NCBI GenBank assembly: GCA_035610835.1
Contig: CM069448.1
Location: forward strand, 14,198,462-14,262,461
Direction of reading: 5' to 3'
Origin: Ophiura sarsii
Taxonomy: Eukaryota > Echinodermata > Ophiuroidea > Amphilepidida > Ophiuridae
DNA: 64,000 bases
Under the pieces are notes generated by a model. The model worked only from the letters and a program-made list of their open reading frames with translations, made no database searches and was not told the origin of the DNA. This document shows positions 28,050 to 40,189 of this stretch, one piece after another (position 1 is the first letter of the stretch; each line of letters begins with the position of its first letter). The position numbers and the translations under genes are program-made.

Positions 28050-28610
28050 GAAATGATTTATAAATAATGAATGTGAAAAGCATTTACACACTAAATCTAA
28101 ATCAAGTTGATATATTTGTTTTAAATTCATATTTATCTTTTATACAATCATTCAACAAATTAGTGTGTTGATATATAAAGTTTTTTGATTGGGACATTTA
28201 TTTATTTATTTCATTGAATCAATTAATTTTGTTTTTGTTTTGTAATATTTCGTTATTATTTTATATAGGCCTATTTGTAATTTGTGTGACTGTGTGGTCT
28301 TGTACCGAACGGCCTACGTATACGGGCCTACTGCCACCTCGGCCCTGGGACGAATATATCTTTTTTACCGGCCGATATTGGAAATCAATTAACACTTCAT
28401 TTATTTATTTCTCTACGAATAAAAAGAAGGAAAATCATAGGACAGCAGGCCTTCTAAAACTAAGCCTAGTTTGGGGGTTTCTTCCATAAGTATGTGAAAA
28501 TATGTACCTCGTAAAATATTGACCAACAACAACAGAGCAGTGCCGGCTCGTAAATAAAACGACGGACGGTTAATATCGGCTATAATAGTAATGAATTTAA
28601 CACGATAAAT
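28050..28610. other. AT-rich spacer
   Basis: Low-complexity AT-rich sequence is followed by ordinary sequence with TAGGCCTA words. I see no gene or bounded element. Confidence 0.4.
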
Positions 28611-28683
28611 CAACTTGATGGTGCATGATTCAGTCGTGTTTTTACTGTTTCAGATGAATGTGTGCGCCTGCGTCGGGGCCAGC

Positions 28684-28846
28684 GTGTGCGTAAGTGCCCA
28701 ACCAATGCGCGTGTTTGTGCAAGACGCAGCTCGCGCGGTATGCAAACTGCTCTTTGAAAGTGCTCGGACATTTGGGCAGGAACATTTCCAGTCGTCACAA
28801 CAGCGAACGCAGTGGAGCGTATTGTACGACTGGAGGATAAAGTCTA
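28684..28846 (+). repeat. Dispersed ~160-bp repeat, copy 2
   Basis: This is the second copy of the block at 25,642-25,793. It shares the start GTGTGCGTAAGTGCCC, the CCAGTCGT/ACGACTGG inverted pair and the end GGATAAAGTCTA. The middle has diverged more than the ends. Confidence 0.7.
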
Positions 28847-28984
28847 GGACCCTACCCCGCTCTAGATGGTGTCCACTGCGTCCCCAATCGGTTCTTAGAG
28901 ACCTTACTGCATTTTGCATGGCGTTTTGATACTTTTTCAGCGCAACGTGAGCGCAAGGCCTGATCGCCGTATGTGTGACAGGTA

Positions 28985-29766
28985 TAACTCACTGAAAAAC
29001 TTTAAACATGGGCACGGGTAGTTTATCGCGCGTTTAACTAAACTTGTGCACCAATTGTGCGCCTTGAATGATTACTCAACCGTGCCCGGTACAACAAGCA
29101 GTGGCGTAGCTAGGTTTTTCATATTGGGGGGGGGGGGGGGGGGGGGGGGCGGCAAGAAATGAAAGTTAACCGACAATATTGTTTTGTCTTAAGAAATTCT
29201 CGCGTAGCACTCGAAAATTGTCAAGTTTACAGTTATTGTTGCTTTGATTGAGATACATTGCATTTTGGGGACACATGCGCGGGCGCGAAAATTTTCCATC
29301 TGTGTACTTTTGACCATCATAATGCCATGATTCCTCTTGTTAAATGAACCGACAGTACCATTCTCAACCGACACGACAGTCAATATTGCCCCTCCTCTGG
29401 CTACGCCCCTTACAACAAGCTGACGGACGTGCAGATCGTTTAGTTTTTACAGGTGCATTTGTGGAATTCGGTCGATATCTATTGCAAACCATTTGGGCCA
29501 CAATAGATTTGCGGAATTTAAGATCGGGTTTTGTTAAACACGTCGCTTAAAACATAAACTCGCGTTTTAGACTCGAGTTTAAGACACGGTTTTTTAAAGC
29601 TAACACCGCGTTTAGTAAAACTGCGTTTAAATTACTTAAAGCACCCCCAAAATAAAACCAAAAGAAAAAAACCCAGCGAAGTATTTCTTAAATGTCATAA
29701 CAATTATACGCGCCTTAAACTACCCCCATACCCATGTTTAAAGTTAGACACTTTTCAGTGAGTTAG
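28985..29766. mobile_element. Inverted-repeat element split by a hAT MITE
   Basis: The left arm (28,985-29,033: TAACTCACTGAAAA, ACTTTAAACATGGG, GGTAGTTTA) is inverted at 29,707-29,766 (TAAACTACC, CCCATGTTTAAAGT, TTTTCAGTGAGTTA). The interior is rich in GTTTAAA/TTTAAAC words. A hAT MITE sits inside at 29,099-29,411. Exact termini and target duplication are not resolved. Confidence 0.6.
29099..29411. mobile_element. hAT-type MITE with 8-bp target duplication (313 bp)
   Basis: The element starts CAGTGGCGTAGC and ends GCTACGCCCCTT. It is flanked on both sides by ACAACAAG (29,091-29,098 and 29,412-29,419), the 8-bp duplication typical of hAT transposons. It contains a long G tract and no transposase. 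Confidence 0.85.
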
Positions 29767-29879
29767 TCGCGTGTTTAAGTAAAACCAATGTACGAGAATC
29801 GCGTTTAGTTAAACGCTGTCTAAAGTCAAAGTTAAACGAGTGTTTAGCTAACTACGTACGAGAATACGGGCCAATGTTT

Positions 29880-31670
29880 TTTTTTTAAATAATAGCAAAA
29901 ATCAAATAATAGAGGTTTCAAATCGTACCAAAGAGTTATGGTAAATCATATTTTTAGTAATTGCTGGCTACTACCTTTAAGAAGAATCCTATAACTGTTT
30001 TGTCATAGGGAAATAAACTATACAACCGCAACAAATAGGTATTGAAAACACGTACCATAGAGCGAGGTGGTTTTTAAAAGTTCTACAATCAAGGAAAAAA
30101 AGAAGAAAAAAAGGTTGGCACACTTTGTCCTAATTACGGGAAAAAACCCGCCCCTCTCCCCGGAGGCAATGTTGACCCGAGTCATATTATCAGAAGCCTT
30201 GGCAGTTCCCCCAACATTGATTGATGGGGGGTGGGGAAGGATATCAGAGAGGGGGGAGACTTTTGCTTTCTATTAAACAGTGCTATGTCCCAAGTGTGAT
30301 CTCAATTGCGAGCACAGGGATAGTTGTAATGAGTTGCGTCAAGTGAGCCAAATATTATTTTCCTTGATTGTAGATACACATTATGGTGAGTACTAAAAAA
30401 CAACTAAACATGTTCTTAATCTAAGGCACCAACTTAAAAGTATTAAACAATGAAGTTATCGATTAATTGCTCCTCTTTAAGTCAAGATATTGCGCATGAA
30501 GAACCAGACAAAGTAGGATGTTATTTGAGTGTGAAAGGTGTATTCGTGGAGGTTGTAGGCCTATTGATATATACGGTATGGAAACATCCACGCCGAGGTA
30601 TAGACATGATGGTAGAGCCAGAAAAAACAAGTGCAATAGAAAAATCGTACTTTGACGCACTGCGCGAAACTCCCTCGGCGAGCATAATATTCCATACTAA
30701 ATTCCATACTAGTAAAGCTGAGACCATAATACATTTGGTTATATTATTAGTCTCAGAATGCACCATTCTTTGTGAGATTATCTCAATTAAAGAAGAGGAA
30801 TATCGTCCATACATGTATGTTATAATTCATTATTGTTGGCAGACTGATCACTAGAATTCCTGAATTTGTATGAGATTATTTATCACTTGACAATTTACTT
30901 TAATGCATTCATATTTATTTAACGTGTTCCATGCTGTTTTAAGTGTACAAAATGAAACAAAATGCTGCAATAAAACTGTTTTTTCCTCGTAATTTATAAA
31001 ATTAACACGGTAATCAGTGGGTCCAAGTTAATTTGCACAGACCAACGTATCCCGTTTTCCGTTTCTTCTCTCGGATATGTCTTACATGGCAATGCATGGT
31101 GAAAACCACACCAGGAAACCACGCCTATTTACACAATGCCATCAAACTTGTATAACACGGTAAATGTCACAATGTTGCGTAACTTAAGCAGCCAACTCAA
31201 TGTTTCTGGTAGTTTAATATTGTGGTCTCGGCAGATACATTACTACATTAGGGGGAACTTTGGCATTGTTTTTTAATTTTTTTTAAGGAAACATTTGTTT
31301 TCTTTTTATTGAGGCAGATACCTGCGAACATGCTGAAATTAATTGGATTGACAACACTTAACAAACTTATTATTACAAGTAATTAGCAAGCACCATTTTG
31401 CTAATCATCATTTCTTTTTTCTGGCTTCACCTTTTAGTTTTGAAACGGTAGATTTAGTTACTGTTCGCGAAGTAAGTAATAAAACGCAAAAAAGGAAAGA
31501 TTTAAATGAAATAAAAAGAAATAGTGATAACTTACCTCAACTATGTGTGTCCATTTCAAAAGTACCCAAATGTGAAGTCAAAACACAAAATAGCCAGTAG
31601 AGTTCTGTCACTGCGACGCTATTGTCTTCATAAGTTCATATCGTCAATGCCAACTATCAACAGAGTAAAT
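29880..31670. other. Unannotated spacer
   Basis: I find no supported gene here. The longest open stretch is 30,450-30,854 on the + strand (134 codons). It has no recognisable motif and no visible splice or promoter context, so I do not call it a gene. The rest is AT-rich single-copy-looking sequence. Confidence 0.4.
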
Positions 31671-31684
31671 ATTGACTAACACCG

Positions 31685-32542
31685 CAGGGGTATTTACAGA
31701 GCACCAACTGACTACCGCTGAATCTTCAACGTCCTCTTAAACTACCACAGGGGTAAACGGCATCAACTGACTATCACTGAATCTTCAATGTCCTCTCAAC
31801 TACCACCCGGGTAAACGGTATCAACTGACTACCGCTGGATCTTCAATGTCCACTTGACTCTCCGTGGTACACAACATGGACTGACTACCGTTGAATTTTA
31901 AACTTGTCAACTTCCTTGATTACCACCGGGGTAACGGCATCAACTGACTTTCACTGAATCTTCAATGTCCACTTAACTACCACCGGGGTAAACGGCATCA
32001 ACTGACTACCGCTGGATCTTTAATGTCCGCTTGATTTCTCACCGGGGTACACAGCATGGACTGACTATCCGTTGAATTAATGTCTAATAGACTACCACCG
32101 GGGTAAACGGCATCAACTGACTACCGCTGAATCTGCAATGTCCAATTGACTCTCACCGGGGTAAACGGCATCAACTGACTACCGCTGAATCTTCAATGTC
32201 TGCTTGACTACCACCGGGGTAAACGGCATTGAACTGACTACCGCTGATGTATACAGGATCGACAGTGTCACTTGGACTTAGTACCACTTCAGCAAATAAG
32301 CATTGACGATCTACTACCGAAGTAAGCAACATTCGAGTAGCATAGTACTAGTACTGGCGTTAAATTCTATCTTGCAGATTGGAGTGTCAACTTGACTACC
32401 TTCGCGGTAAGCTGCACTGAGTAACTACCACCAGTGTAAGCAACAACCCAATCGATTTATACACTACTCATGTTTAGTTCTGTATTAAGGATCTTCAATG
32501 TCAACTTGCCTACCTCCGGGGTACAAGCATTGGCTTGATTAC
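31685..32542. repeat. ~58-60-bp tandem repeats (outer part of foldback arm)
   Basis: Units of the form ACCACCGGGGTAAACGGC, ATCAACTGACTACCGCTG, AATCTTCAATGTCC recur about every 58-60 bp with increasing divergence to the right. They run into the inverted arm that begins near 32,543. No mirrored counterpart of this outer block is visible beyond 36,077, so the right arm looks truncated. Confidence 0.85.
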
Positions 32543-33405
32543 CACTGAAGTACGAACTTACGATCAACTGTATTAACTACCACTTACGTTCAGTTCTATC
32601 TTGCAGTAGTAGTGTTTTATCAACTTGACCACCATCGGCGTAAACAGGATTAACCGACCACCACTGAAGTAAACAGCGTCGAAGAATTACCTCCGAAGTA
32701 AGCAACGTTCCATCAAGCAGCAAATACCCCCGACGTAATGTTCTTTAGTGATGTGTAACTGAGTACAATCATCAATGTCCACTTGCTACTACCACCAGAG
32801 TAAATTGCATTAACCGACTACCACTGAGATGGATAGACAGGATTAACTGACTACCACTGAAGTTGACAGTACTCCACTTCCGACCACCGACCAAGCATCG
32901 GCTACCACTGAGTAACTACTCTCTAGCTCAAGACTCCGTTGTCAGTTAACATGAGGTGTTTTATAGTGATATAAATAAATGATCTAAATCTTTACTACAC
33001 CCGACCATAGATGCAATACAAAATCATATTAATCAAAACTATTAAGTATTTTTGACTCTAAAACGGTGAGACCGACTGCGTGCATCTGACACCTTCTGTG
33101 CTTTAAGAATATCTGTGTGGCGCATCAAATCCACACACCGTTTATATCTTCAATAAAAATAAAGCCGCACCACTTTACACTCTACCTAGGTGGGGCACCC
33201 ATGTGATACCACGGATCGCTGCCCGATGCTACGTTTAGTATCTATGTTGGGCCCAATATATAGGAATGGGATAACATTACACACGAGGCAGCAATTGCTT
33301 AATGTCTAGGTGTGGATAAATTTTGTGATAGGCAAAATGATTCATCCTTTTAAAGCTGCCCTGTGATATATTCAGTATTCACCGGAGTATTCATCACGGG
33401 TCATG

Positions 33406-34812
33406 ATTATTAAAATGCACAAGGCAGCAATTGTCTCTATGGTCTTTTAAGTTTAAGCATGGTTTAAGCTATAAATAATTTTCAAATTGTTGCCGTACCT
33501 TCAGAAAACCCTACCCTACATGTTTGACGGGTTTATATCAAGAAGTATCAGTCAGTGGCGCAGGTGCACAGTGAGCATGAAATGGTAGGGTATTTTATAA
33601 TGTGTATAAAGAAAACGTGACTTTAACTCATTTTACGTAAAAGCTTGATACAGATAGATGTAGGTCTGGTTCATAATATACTATATTGTTTCATATGGCC
33701 TTAAAACAAAAAAAGTTGTGTTATCAACATGACGCTATCATCAAGTGAGTCTGTCAATTGAAAAACAAATCCTTTTTTTAGCCATCCAGAAGGGAAGCAC
33801 AATTATGTATTGCTTAAACGTAAAAGACCATAGCCCATACTGATGATTATTAAATGACACTCCACAATGAAGTTTGAACATAATTATGGTTAGCAAAATT
33901 CAACGACTCGGTGTGCTTCAAACCTTTCAAAACCTTGACATATATAAGAAATACCAGTGTTAGACAAACAGCATTTAGTTTCATGTACAATTCTGTAGAC
34001 TGCTATCAAACTGTGCTTGTGTTAACGCTTTCGATACGTTCCATTTTTCATACCATACTATTTTTCATTACATCTATATGAATAATCAGATACATTTCTT
34101 TCCTTTTCAAATAATATTTTTGTCATGTTGAATTTATATATATACCACCCCTACCATGCTACCCCATATTATTTTAAGAAGTCTCTCGATGCCCTATTGC
34201 CAAGCAGTGGCATCCCTCTTTTGGTTGGGGTGGCGAAGGGTACTTTTTAATATTTATTACTTGGTTTGGTGTTTGGCCCACAGCTTTCTTAATATTCAGT
34301 CAGTCTAAACGTAGAATGTCTCAAAATTATGCATGGCAATTTCTTCGCATTTTTTTAATTGAATACTTTTACGTTGGAGCTATAGTTATGGAGTTATGAG
34401 CATATTTGTTAACTGGTGAGTTATTTTTTTGAGGACGGTATGTAACTGTAAGCAACACACAGCGTTATGTCGTCTTGTTAAAGTCGATGCATTGTGGTAG
34501 ATGATACATGCGTGGAAATATGTATCATCAGGAGCATAGAGGGCGTGTACTCAATTCAATAGCTGTGCAGGGAAGGTGAACTGGTAAATGTGTATTACTA
34601 AGCTTATGAAGCAGAGCGATGATGGGCATTTATTCCGACAAATCGAAGACATCGGGCATGACAATCGAGGTATCCACGTCGCCATGCGCAACGGACTGCA
34701 AAGGGAATCGCACCCGGCCTATTCTACATTCAATTGAATCCAGGGTTGAATCGGTGCATGACGTCCCTAACTTCCAATCCATTGCGAACCGTGTTACCAA
34801 ATGGGCCTACAT
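33406..34812. other. Loop region between foldback arms
   Basis: This 1.4-kb spacer lies between the two arms. It has no ORF longer than about 70 codons and no transposase motif. A CAGTGGCATCCC word near 34,206 resembles a hAT MITE end, but no partner end is found. Confidence 0.6.
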
Positions 34813-35412
34813 CATGAACCCGTGATGAATACTCCCGGTGAATATATCACAGGGCAGCTTTAAAAGGATGAATCATTCTGTGTATCACAAAATGTAACCA
34901 CACCTAGACATTAAGCAATTGCTGCCTCGTGTGTAATTTTATCCCGTTCTTATATATTGGGCCCAACATAGATACTAAACGTAGCATCGGGCAGCGATCC
35001 GTGGTATCACATGGGTGCCGCACCTATAGGTAGAGTGAAAGTGGTGCGGCTTTATTTTTATTGAAGATATAAACGGTGTGTGGATTTGATGCGCCACACA
35101 GATATTCTTAAAGCACAGAAGGTTTCAGATGCACGCAGTCGGTCTCACCGTTTTAGAGTAAAAAATACTTAATCGTTTTTGATTACGATTTTGTATTGCA
35201 TCTATGGCCGGGTGTATTATTCAGATCATTTATTTATATCACTATAAAACACCTTAATGTTAACTGACATTGGAGTCTTCATTTATTAATACACTATTCG
35301 TGATCCATAACCATTAATTGGAGCTAGGGGTAGCCGATGCTACTTCGGGTCGGTGTCAACTTCAGTGGAAGTCAGTTAAACATGTCTATCCATCTCGGTG
35401 GTAGTCGGTTAA

Positions 35413-35812
35413 AGGGATACTAAGAGATGTGTTGGAGGCTGCGCCCTCAATTATGATAAAAACTGGGATTAGTATATTTTCATAATTGTATTACATGTAT
35501 GAACTTACACCTATAAGGATTAAGAAAAATCAGCCCTCTTTGTACAAGAAAACGTCGATTCAAAAATGCTCGTACAGCCGGGGACGAGCATTTTACGTCC
35601 GACAGTATCCCCTGCAGTACGCATGATACATACCGCGAACCATATTTGCATAGAGGGCGTTTTTCAATAAATATCGATGATATAGTTTTAATCAAGTTTT
35701 GCTGTGTTTTTGTTATAGCAGAAACAACAATAATGGCAATTTTTTATGTTCATCTTGAATTCTGAAGTAAATTTTTAAACATTTAACATTTTCAACACCA
35801 CTTATTGTCCCT
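35413..35812. mobile_element. TTAA MITE, copy 1 (400 bp)
   Basis: It starts AGGGATACTAAGAG and ends TTATTGTCCCT, flanked by TTAA at 35,409-35,412 and 35,813-35,816. The opposite foldback arm preserves the uninterrupted site, reading GCATTAACCGAC on the other strand near 32,812, so the insertion and its TTAA duplication are visible directly. TTAA targets are typical of piggyBac and Kolobok superfamilies. It has no coding capacity. Confidence 0.9.
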
Positions 35813-36230
35813 TTAATGCAGTTTACCTGGTGGTAGTAGTCAGTGGACGATTGTACTCAGTTACACATCACTAAAGAACATTACGTCGGGGTATTTGCTG
35901 CTTGATGGAACGTTGCTTACCTCGGAGGTAATTTTTCGACGCTGTTTATACTTCAGAGGTGGTCAGTTGATCCTGTTTACGCCGATGGTGGTCAAGTTGA
36001 CAAAACACTACTACTGCAAGATAGAACTGAACGTAAGTGGTAGTTAATACAGTTGATCGTAAGTTCGTACTTCAGTGAAGAAAAAAAATGGCATTTTTAT
36101 TTTTGTTGTTGAAAAAAATGGGGGAAAATGGAAATTTTGTGTGTGGACATTTTACTAGTTGTTGTTGAAAATTTGAAAATTAAATAAATAAACAACCTAC
36201 GGGCCCGAGACTATAGTTGCTGGATTATCG

Positions 36231-36482
36231 AGACAACGTGCAGGTCTATACAGTGAATGTCAGTTGCGCCGTGGTTCGAAGAGTCACGTAAAGCCGTTGG
36301 TTCCGTGTATTCAGACGCTCACCCTGAACACGTTAAATAGTTGCAGACCTAATCGTAAAGAGTAGGGGATCATCCCAGGTCTGTTAACCTGTACACAAAT
36401 TCTCATCTCTCTAGGTGTAAGAGAGTCACAGTGCGTTTATCTTCAACCATTTGAAGGCAGCACTTTACGGGAAGAAGAAGAA
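36231..36482 (+). mobile_element. SINE-like element with GAA tail
   Basis: This 252-bp insertion ends in (GAA)n and is flanked by near-identical direct repeats GTTGCTGGATTATCG (36,216-36,230) and GTTGCTGGATATCG (36,483-36,496). A GGTTCGAA word near 36,273 could be a degenerate pol III B box. The family is not recognised. Confidence 0.55.
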
Positions 36483-36499
36483 GTTGCTGGATATCGTCT

Positions 36500-37010
36500 A
36501 ACTCCTCAATGTGCTTATTTCTATATTGTATGATAAATAAGATACAATTTACATTCGTCACCTGTGGTGACTCATTATATAGCTATCAAGTATAATCACA
36601 GATGGTGGACCATCTGTGGTATAACAGTCCTCAAAATAAGTAACTTACCAAGTAATAAATATGCTCTTAACTCCAACATTATTTAGCTCTATATGTAAAA
36701 ATATTATATCGTGAATTTGTAAAGACATTTCTTCTCTCTAATTTGAGGTATTACACGTGAATATTGACTGAATATTAAAACATTGCGGTCCAAATCCTAT
36801 GCCTGAAATATATGGGGAACACGTTTACTATATACTTACTTCGTCAGTTTTATCAAAATATTTAATCGTATTTCAATTGATAAAACTCACACTAAACTTC
36901 AAAACTGATGCTTAAAAAAGTATGGTATAAATCGCTCTAACAGAACAATTACCTCACACCATTCAACTATTACTCCATAAAACATCACCAAAATATGGTT
37001 TATTTTAACC
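36500..37010. other. AT-rich spacer
   Basis: No gene or bounded element is seen here. Confidence 0.4.
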
Positions 37011-37123
37011 TTGTATTGGAAATTACGACAGGACAGCAAATTTCCTGCAGATGTTTTTATTTTATTTTATTCGTGTTTTGATATTGTTCCCTATATTATG
37101 TTTGGGCTTTATCGTATTCTTAA

Positions 37124-37523
37124 AGGGACATTAAGTGGTGTTGAAAATTTTAAATGTTTAAAAATTTACTTAAGAATTCAAGATGAACATTAATAATTGC
37201 CATTATTGTTGTTTCTACTAACAAAAACACAGCAAAACTAGATTAAAACAATATCATCGCTATTTATTGAAAAACGCCCTCTATGCAAATATGGTTCGCG
37301 TTATGTATCACGCGTACAGCTGCAGGGGATACTGTCGGACGTAAAATGCTCGTCCCGGCTGTACGAGCATTTTTGAATCGACGTTTTCTTGTACAAAGAG
37401 AGCTGATTTTTCTTAATCCTTATAGGTGCAAGTTCATACATGTAATACAATTATAAAAATATACTAATCTCAGTTTTTATCATAATTGAGGGCGCAGCCT
37501 CCAACACATCTCTTAGTGCCCCT
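37124..37523. mobile_element. TTAA MITE, copy 2 (400 bp), inverted relative to copy 1
   Basis: It is bounded by TTAA at 37,120-37,123 and 37,524-37,527. It starts AGGGACATTAAGTGG and ends CTTAGTGCCCCT. Its sequence is the reverse complement of the element at 35,413-35,812, including the GCTCGTCCC...GTACGAGC region, with scattered differences. The lengths are identical. Confidence 0.9.
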
Positions 37524-37728
37524 TTAATGTCACTTTCATTGGCATTTTAACCCTGTCCATTTGTGTTTCTTGCATTATGCAAGAAATTATATTTTACAGC
37601 AAATTACTTTCAGATATTTATTTTTTATATTTTTTATATTTTGATGTTGTTCTCTTAAGTTTTGGCTTTTATCATATTCTTATGTCACTTTCATTGGCAT
37701 TTTTAACCATTTGTGTTTGTTGCATTAT

Positions 37729-38817
37729 GGCCATGCGTTTTGAACTCGCCACCCAAAAATGGTGGTGTTGTTACGGATTTTCAAATTGTGATCTGTTTAA
37801 TTCATCATATCTCAGCAAAACAAAATGCTATAGTCATGTTTCTGGTCTCATTTAAAAGCTAATTAATACCACTAACAAACCTGTAAATAGAACAACATAG
37901 CTTTTCAATTAACAAAGTTATGGTTGATTGAAGTGCGAACGGTCGAGGTGGAGGGGGATGCGGAGGGGGGGGGGGGGGGGGGTGGGGGGGGGAGGGGGGG
38001 GGGATGCGGTACACACAAACTCTATGGGAACGCCGCGTTTCGCGTGTGCAAACTTGATTAAATGTACTACTACTTAAGTACTACAGGGGCTACAAACTTG
38101 GTTTTGGTCTTAATTTACAGCTAAACAATTCTGCTAATTGTTTTTAATAATTTTGAACTCTTTATGATCGGTTTAGTCTATAAAATACGAACTTTTACTT
38201 ACGAAACTACCCGTTTTCATATTGAACACTGTATTAAGTATTAATGCGGATGTCTTTAAAATCTAACAATTGCTGTAATTTTTTAATTACTTATCCTATC
38301 ATAGTCAAAGTATACATTTTCTGAAAGGGAATTTGATGAGGAATCCAAATATGGACTTACTTTTCCAGTTCGGGTTAGGGCTAAAATGTTTCAGTTCAAA
38401 ATAGGTTGAATTGTAAAAAATAATTAACATAATTTGGAACACCCTGTATTCTGAGATTAACAAGTAACTGTGATTTTTCTTTCTCCATGGTCAGTAGGCT
38501 TCACCCATCCTCTAACCAAATACATATTGTTTACTTTCAGTTTATTACTGTAAGTTAGTAATAAGCAATGCATTAAGTAACCCACTTTTTATCCAGAATT
38601 TATTTTTTCCACCCTGTATAATTTCAAGGTCACCCTGTATAATGAGTTGAAATGTGTATATTTAGATTGCTTATGCCTTCAGCTTTCCAAAAATGTATAC
38701 CTTTGCTAGTTTAAGGTTGATAGTTGTGGAGATATTCCGATTTGAAACTCAATTGGTGTAAAAATTCATAATATTTGTGATGTAACGCTAAGGGTGGCGA
38801 GTTCATAACGCATGGCC
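37729..38817. mobile_element. 1,089-bp element with GGCCATGCGTT inverted ends
   Basis: The left end GGCCATGCGTTTTGAACTCG (continuing CCACCC) is inverted at the right end (GGGTGGCGAGTTCATAACGC ATGGCC). TTAT flanks it at 37,725-37,728 and 38,818-38,821. A neighbouring repeat copy at 37,572-37,590 reads GCATTATGCAAGAAATTAT without the insertion, showing the empty site. The interior has an impure G-rich tract at 37,959-38,004. No transposase is seen. Confidence 0.75.
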
Positions 38818-38879
38818 TTATGCAAGAAATTATTTTGTACAGGAAATTACTTGCAGATATTTATTTTTATTCAGATGTA

Positions 38880-40189
38880 GGCCTATTATAGGCTAGGTAT
38901 ATGTGCCGCTCTAACGCTTTTTTTACAAACATTCCCTAAACATCTCTGATGGGAAATCCTAAATATGTCCATTTGTTAAACAACCCCAAACATATGTGTC
39001 CCAAATCGCGAAAAAGAGTAAAATCATTTGTTAGGTAAAAGCACCCCAAGACGTGGATCAGAATATCAAACCTCCAGTTGCACACAGTTCTGGATAAAAA
39101 GAGACCGCTTGTGGGATAAAGAAAAGACTGCACTATATTGTGGAGCCGCTCCCTATAATATTAATACTATTGTCAGATTTAATAATTCGAGATATAGCTG
39201 TGTCCTTAATATTGCCCCACACCGCCCCTTATTATAACCTCACTACAAATTAGCTATGTGATTCTGATTTTCTAAGTAAGGATTAAATCTGATTCTGACG
39301 CTATTTTGAAAAGGATTTTTTTAAAATTTGCGCATGGTTTTAAATTTGGCAGGTATATTATCCGGGGGTATATCATGATAATACCCGCCCAAATATCCAA
39401 TGCGAAACTAACACATAACATTGCAAACTTCCCGAATTATAATGAAAATTCACTACTTGGATTTCCCGGATTGATCCCAGATAAAACTTTTCAAGTGCTG
39501 ATTTTATGATTGGAACTTTGTGTATTAACTTCGTGACATTCCCTTGCGACATGCATCATTGTGCATGGAGCCTTTAAGACTGCAAAATAGGTCAATGCTG
39601 GAATCTATAGGAGCGGTCAATTTACCAACGAAGAACGAACTATTATACATAACAGTTTCCCACTGTTTCACCCATTGCCAGGTGCGCTATTTTCCCAAGG
39701 CACTGACTGAGTAATTTAATTTATTAAGGCATACTGAGCTATCTATAGAAAACATTGTCAGACAAGGAAATCCCCCTCAAAAGGTCAGTTTGCTCCTCGG
39801 AACGCCCCCCCCCCCCCCCCAAGAAAGTCGGTGTAGTTGAGGCCAGGGGCGAGGAGAGTCTGATCCTCTATCAGTAAACAAATGTGGTGTTGACGACAGG
39901 TTTCAGATGACGCGTACGCGTAGTCACGCAGGCCATAGCGACAAAAACAAAATAAACGCACATGCTTTGTTACGCGATGCTATAGGATTTCCAAACAAGT
40001 GGTAAACATGGCATTATCCGCATCGGATCAGGTTTACGAATTGGGGGGAACTTTATACGTCAACGAAGTTTAAATTTAAATGTTTACATGCAGAGTACCG
40101 CAATACCGTGTACAAGTTTTAGGAGAATCTGGGGAGCAACTGCTACTATATTATAGGTCAGCTTGATCTTAAAACTTCCAGACGGCGAC
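38880..40189. other. Intergenic region upstream of the + strand gene
   Basis: No gene is supported. A sequence around 39,030-39,090 (GTAAAAGCACCCC, ATCAAACC) resembles one near 40,812-40,860, suggesting a dispersed repeat. A poly-C tract lies near 39,806. CpG-rich words (GACGCGTACGCG) near 39,908 may belong to a promoter, but no element is clear enough to call. Confidence 0.4.

Larger units (their letters stand above)
32543..36077. mobile_element. Foldback-type element with ~0.87-kb inverted arms
   Basis: The left arm (32,543-33,405) and right arm (34,813-36,077) are reverse complements over nearly their full length. Matching landmarks include AGCAATTGCTTAATGTCTAG, the GGGCAGCGATCCGTGG region and ACTGAAGTACGAACTTACG. 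The right arm is longer only because a 400-bp TTAA MITE has inserted at 35,413. The 1.4-kb spacer holds no recognisable transposase. Tandem repeats in the outer arms resemble in organisation the long-inverted-repeat TU elements known from sea urchins. That comparison is structural, not sequence-based. Confidence 0.8.
37011..38880 (+). repeat. Diverged ~150-bp tandem repeat, three copies, two interrupted by MITEs
   Basis: Three related copies begin near 37,011, 37,575 and 38,821 with variants of GAAATTACxxxCAGAT followed by TTTATTTT. They share TTTTGATxTTGTTC and TGTCACTTTCATTGGCATTT. The copies are separated by a 400-bp TTAA MITE (37,124-37,523) and by a 1,089-bp element (37,729-38,817). Confidence 0.65.

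Noticed and set aside
30450..30854. 134-codon + strand ORF
   Set aside because: It has no motif and no splice or promoter context, and an overlapping - strand ORF of similar length exists.
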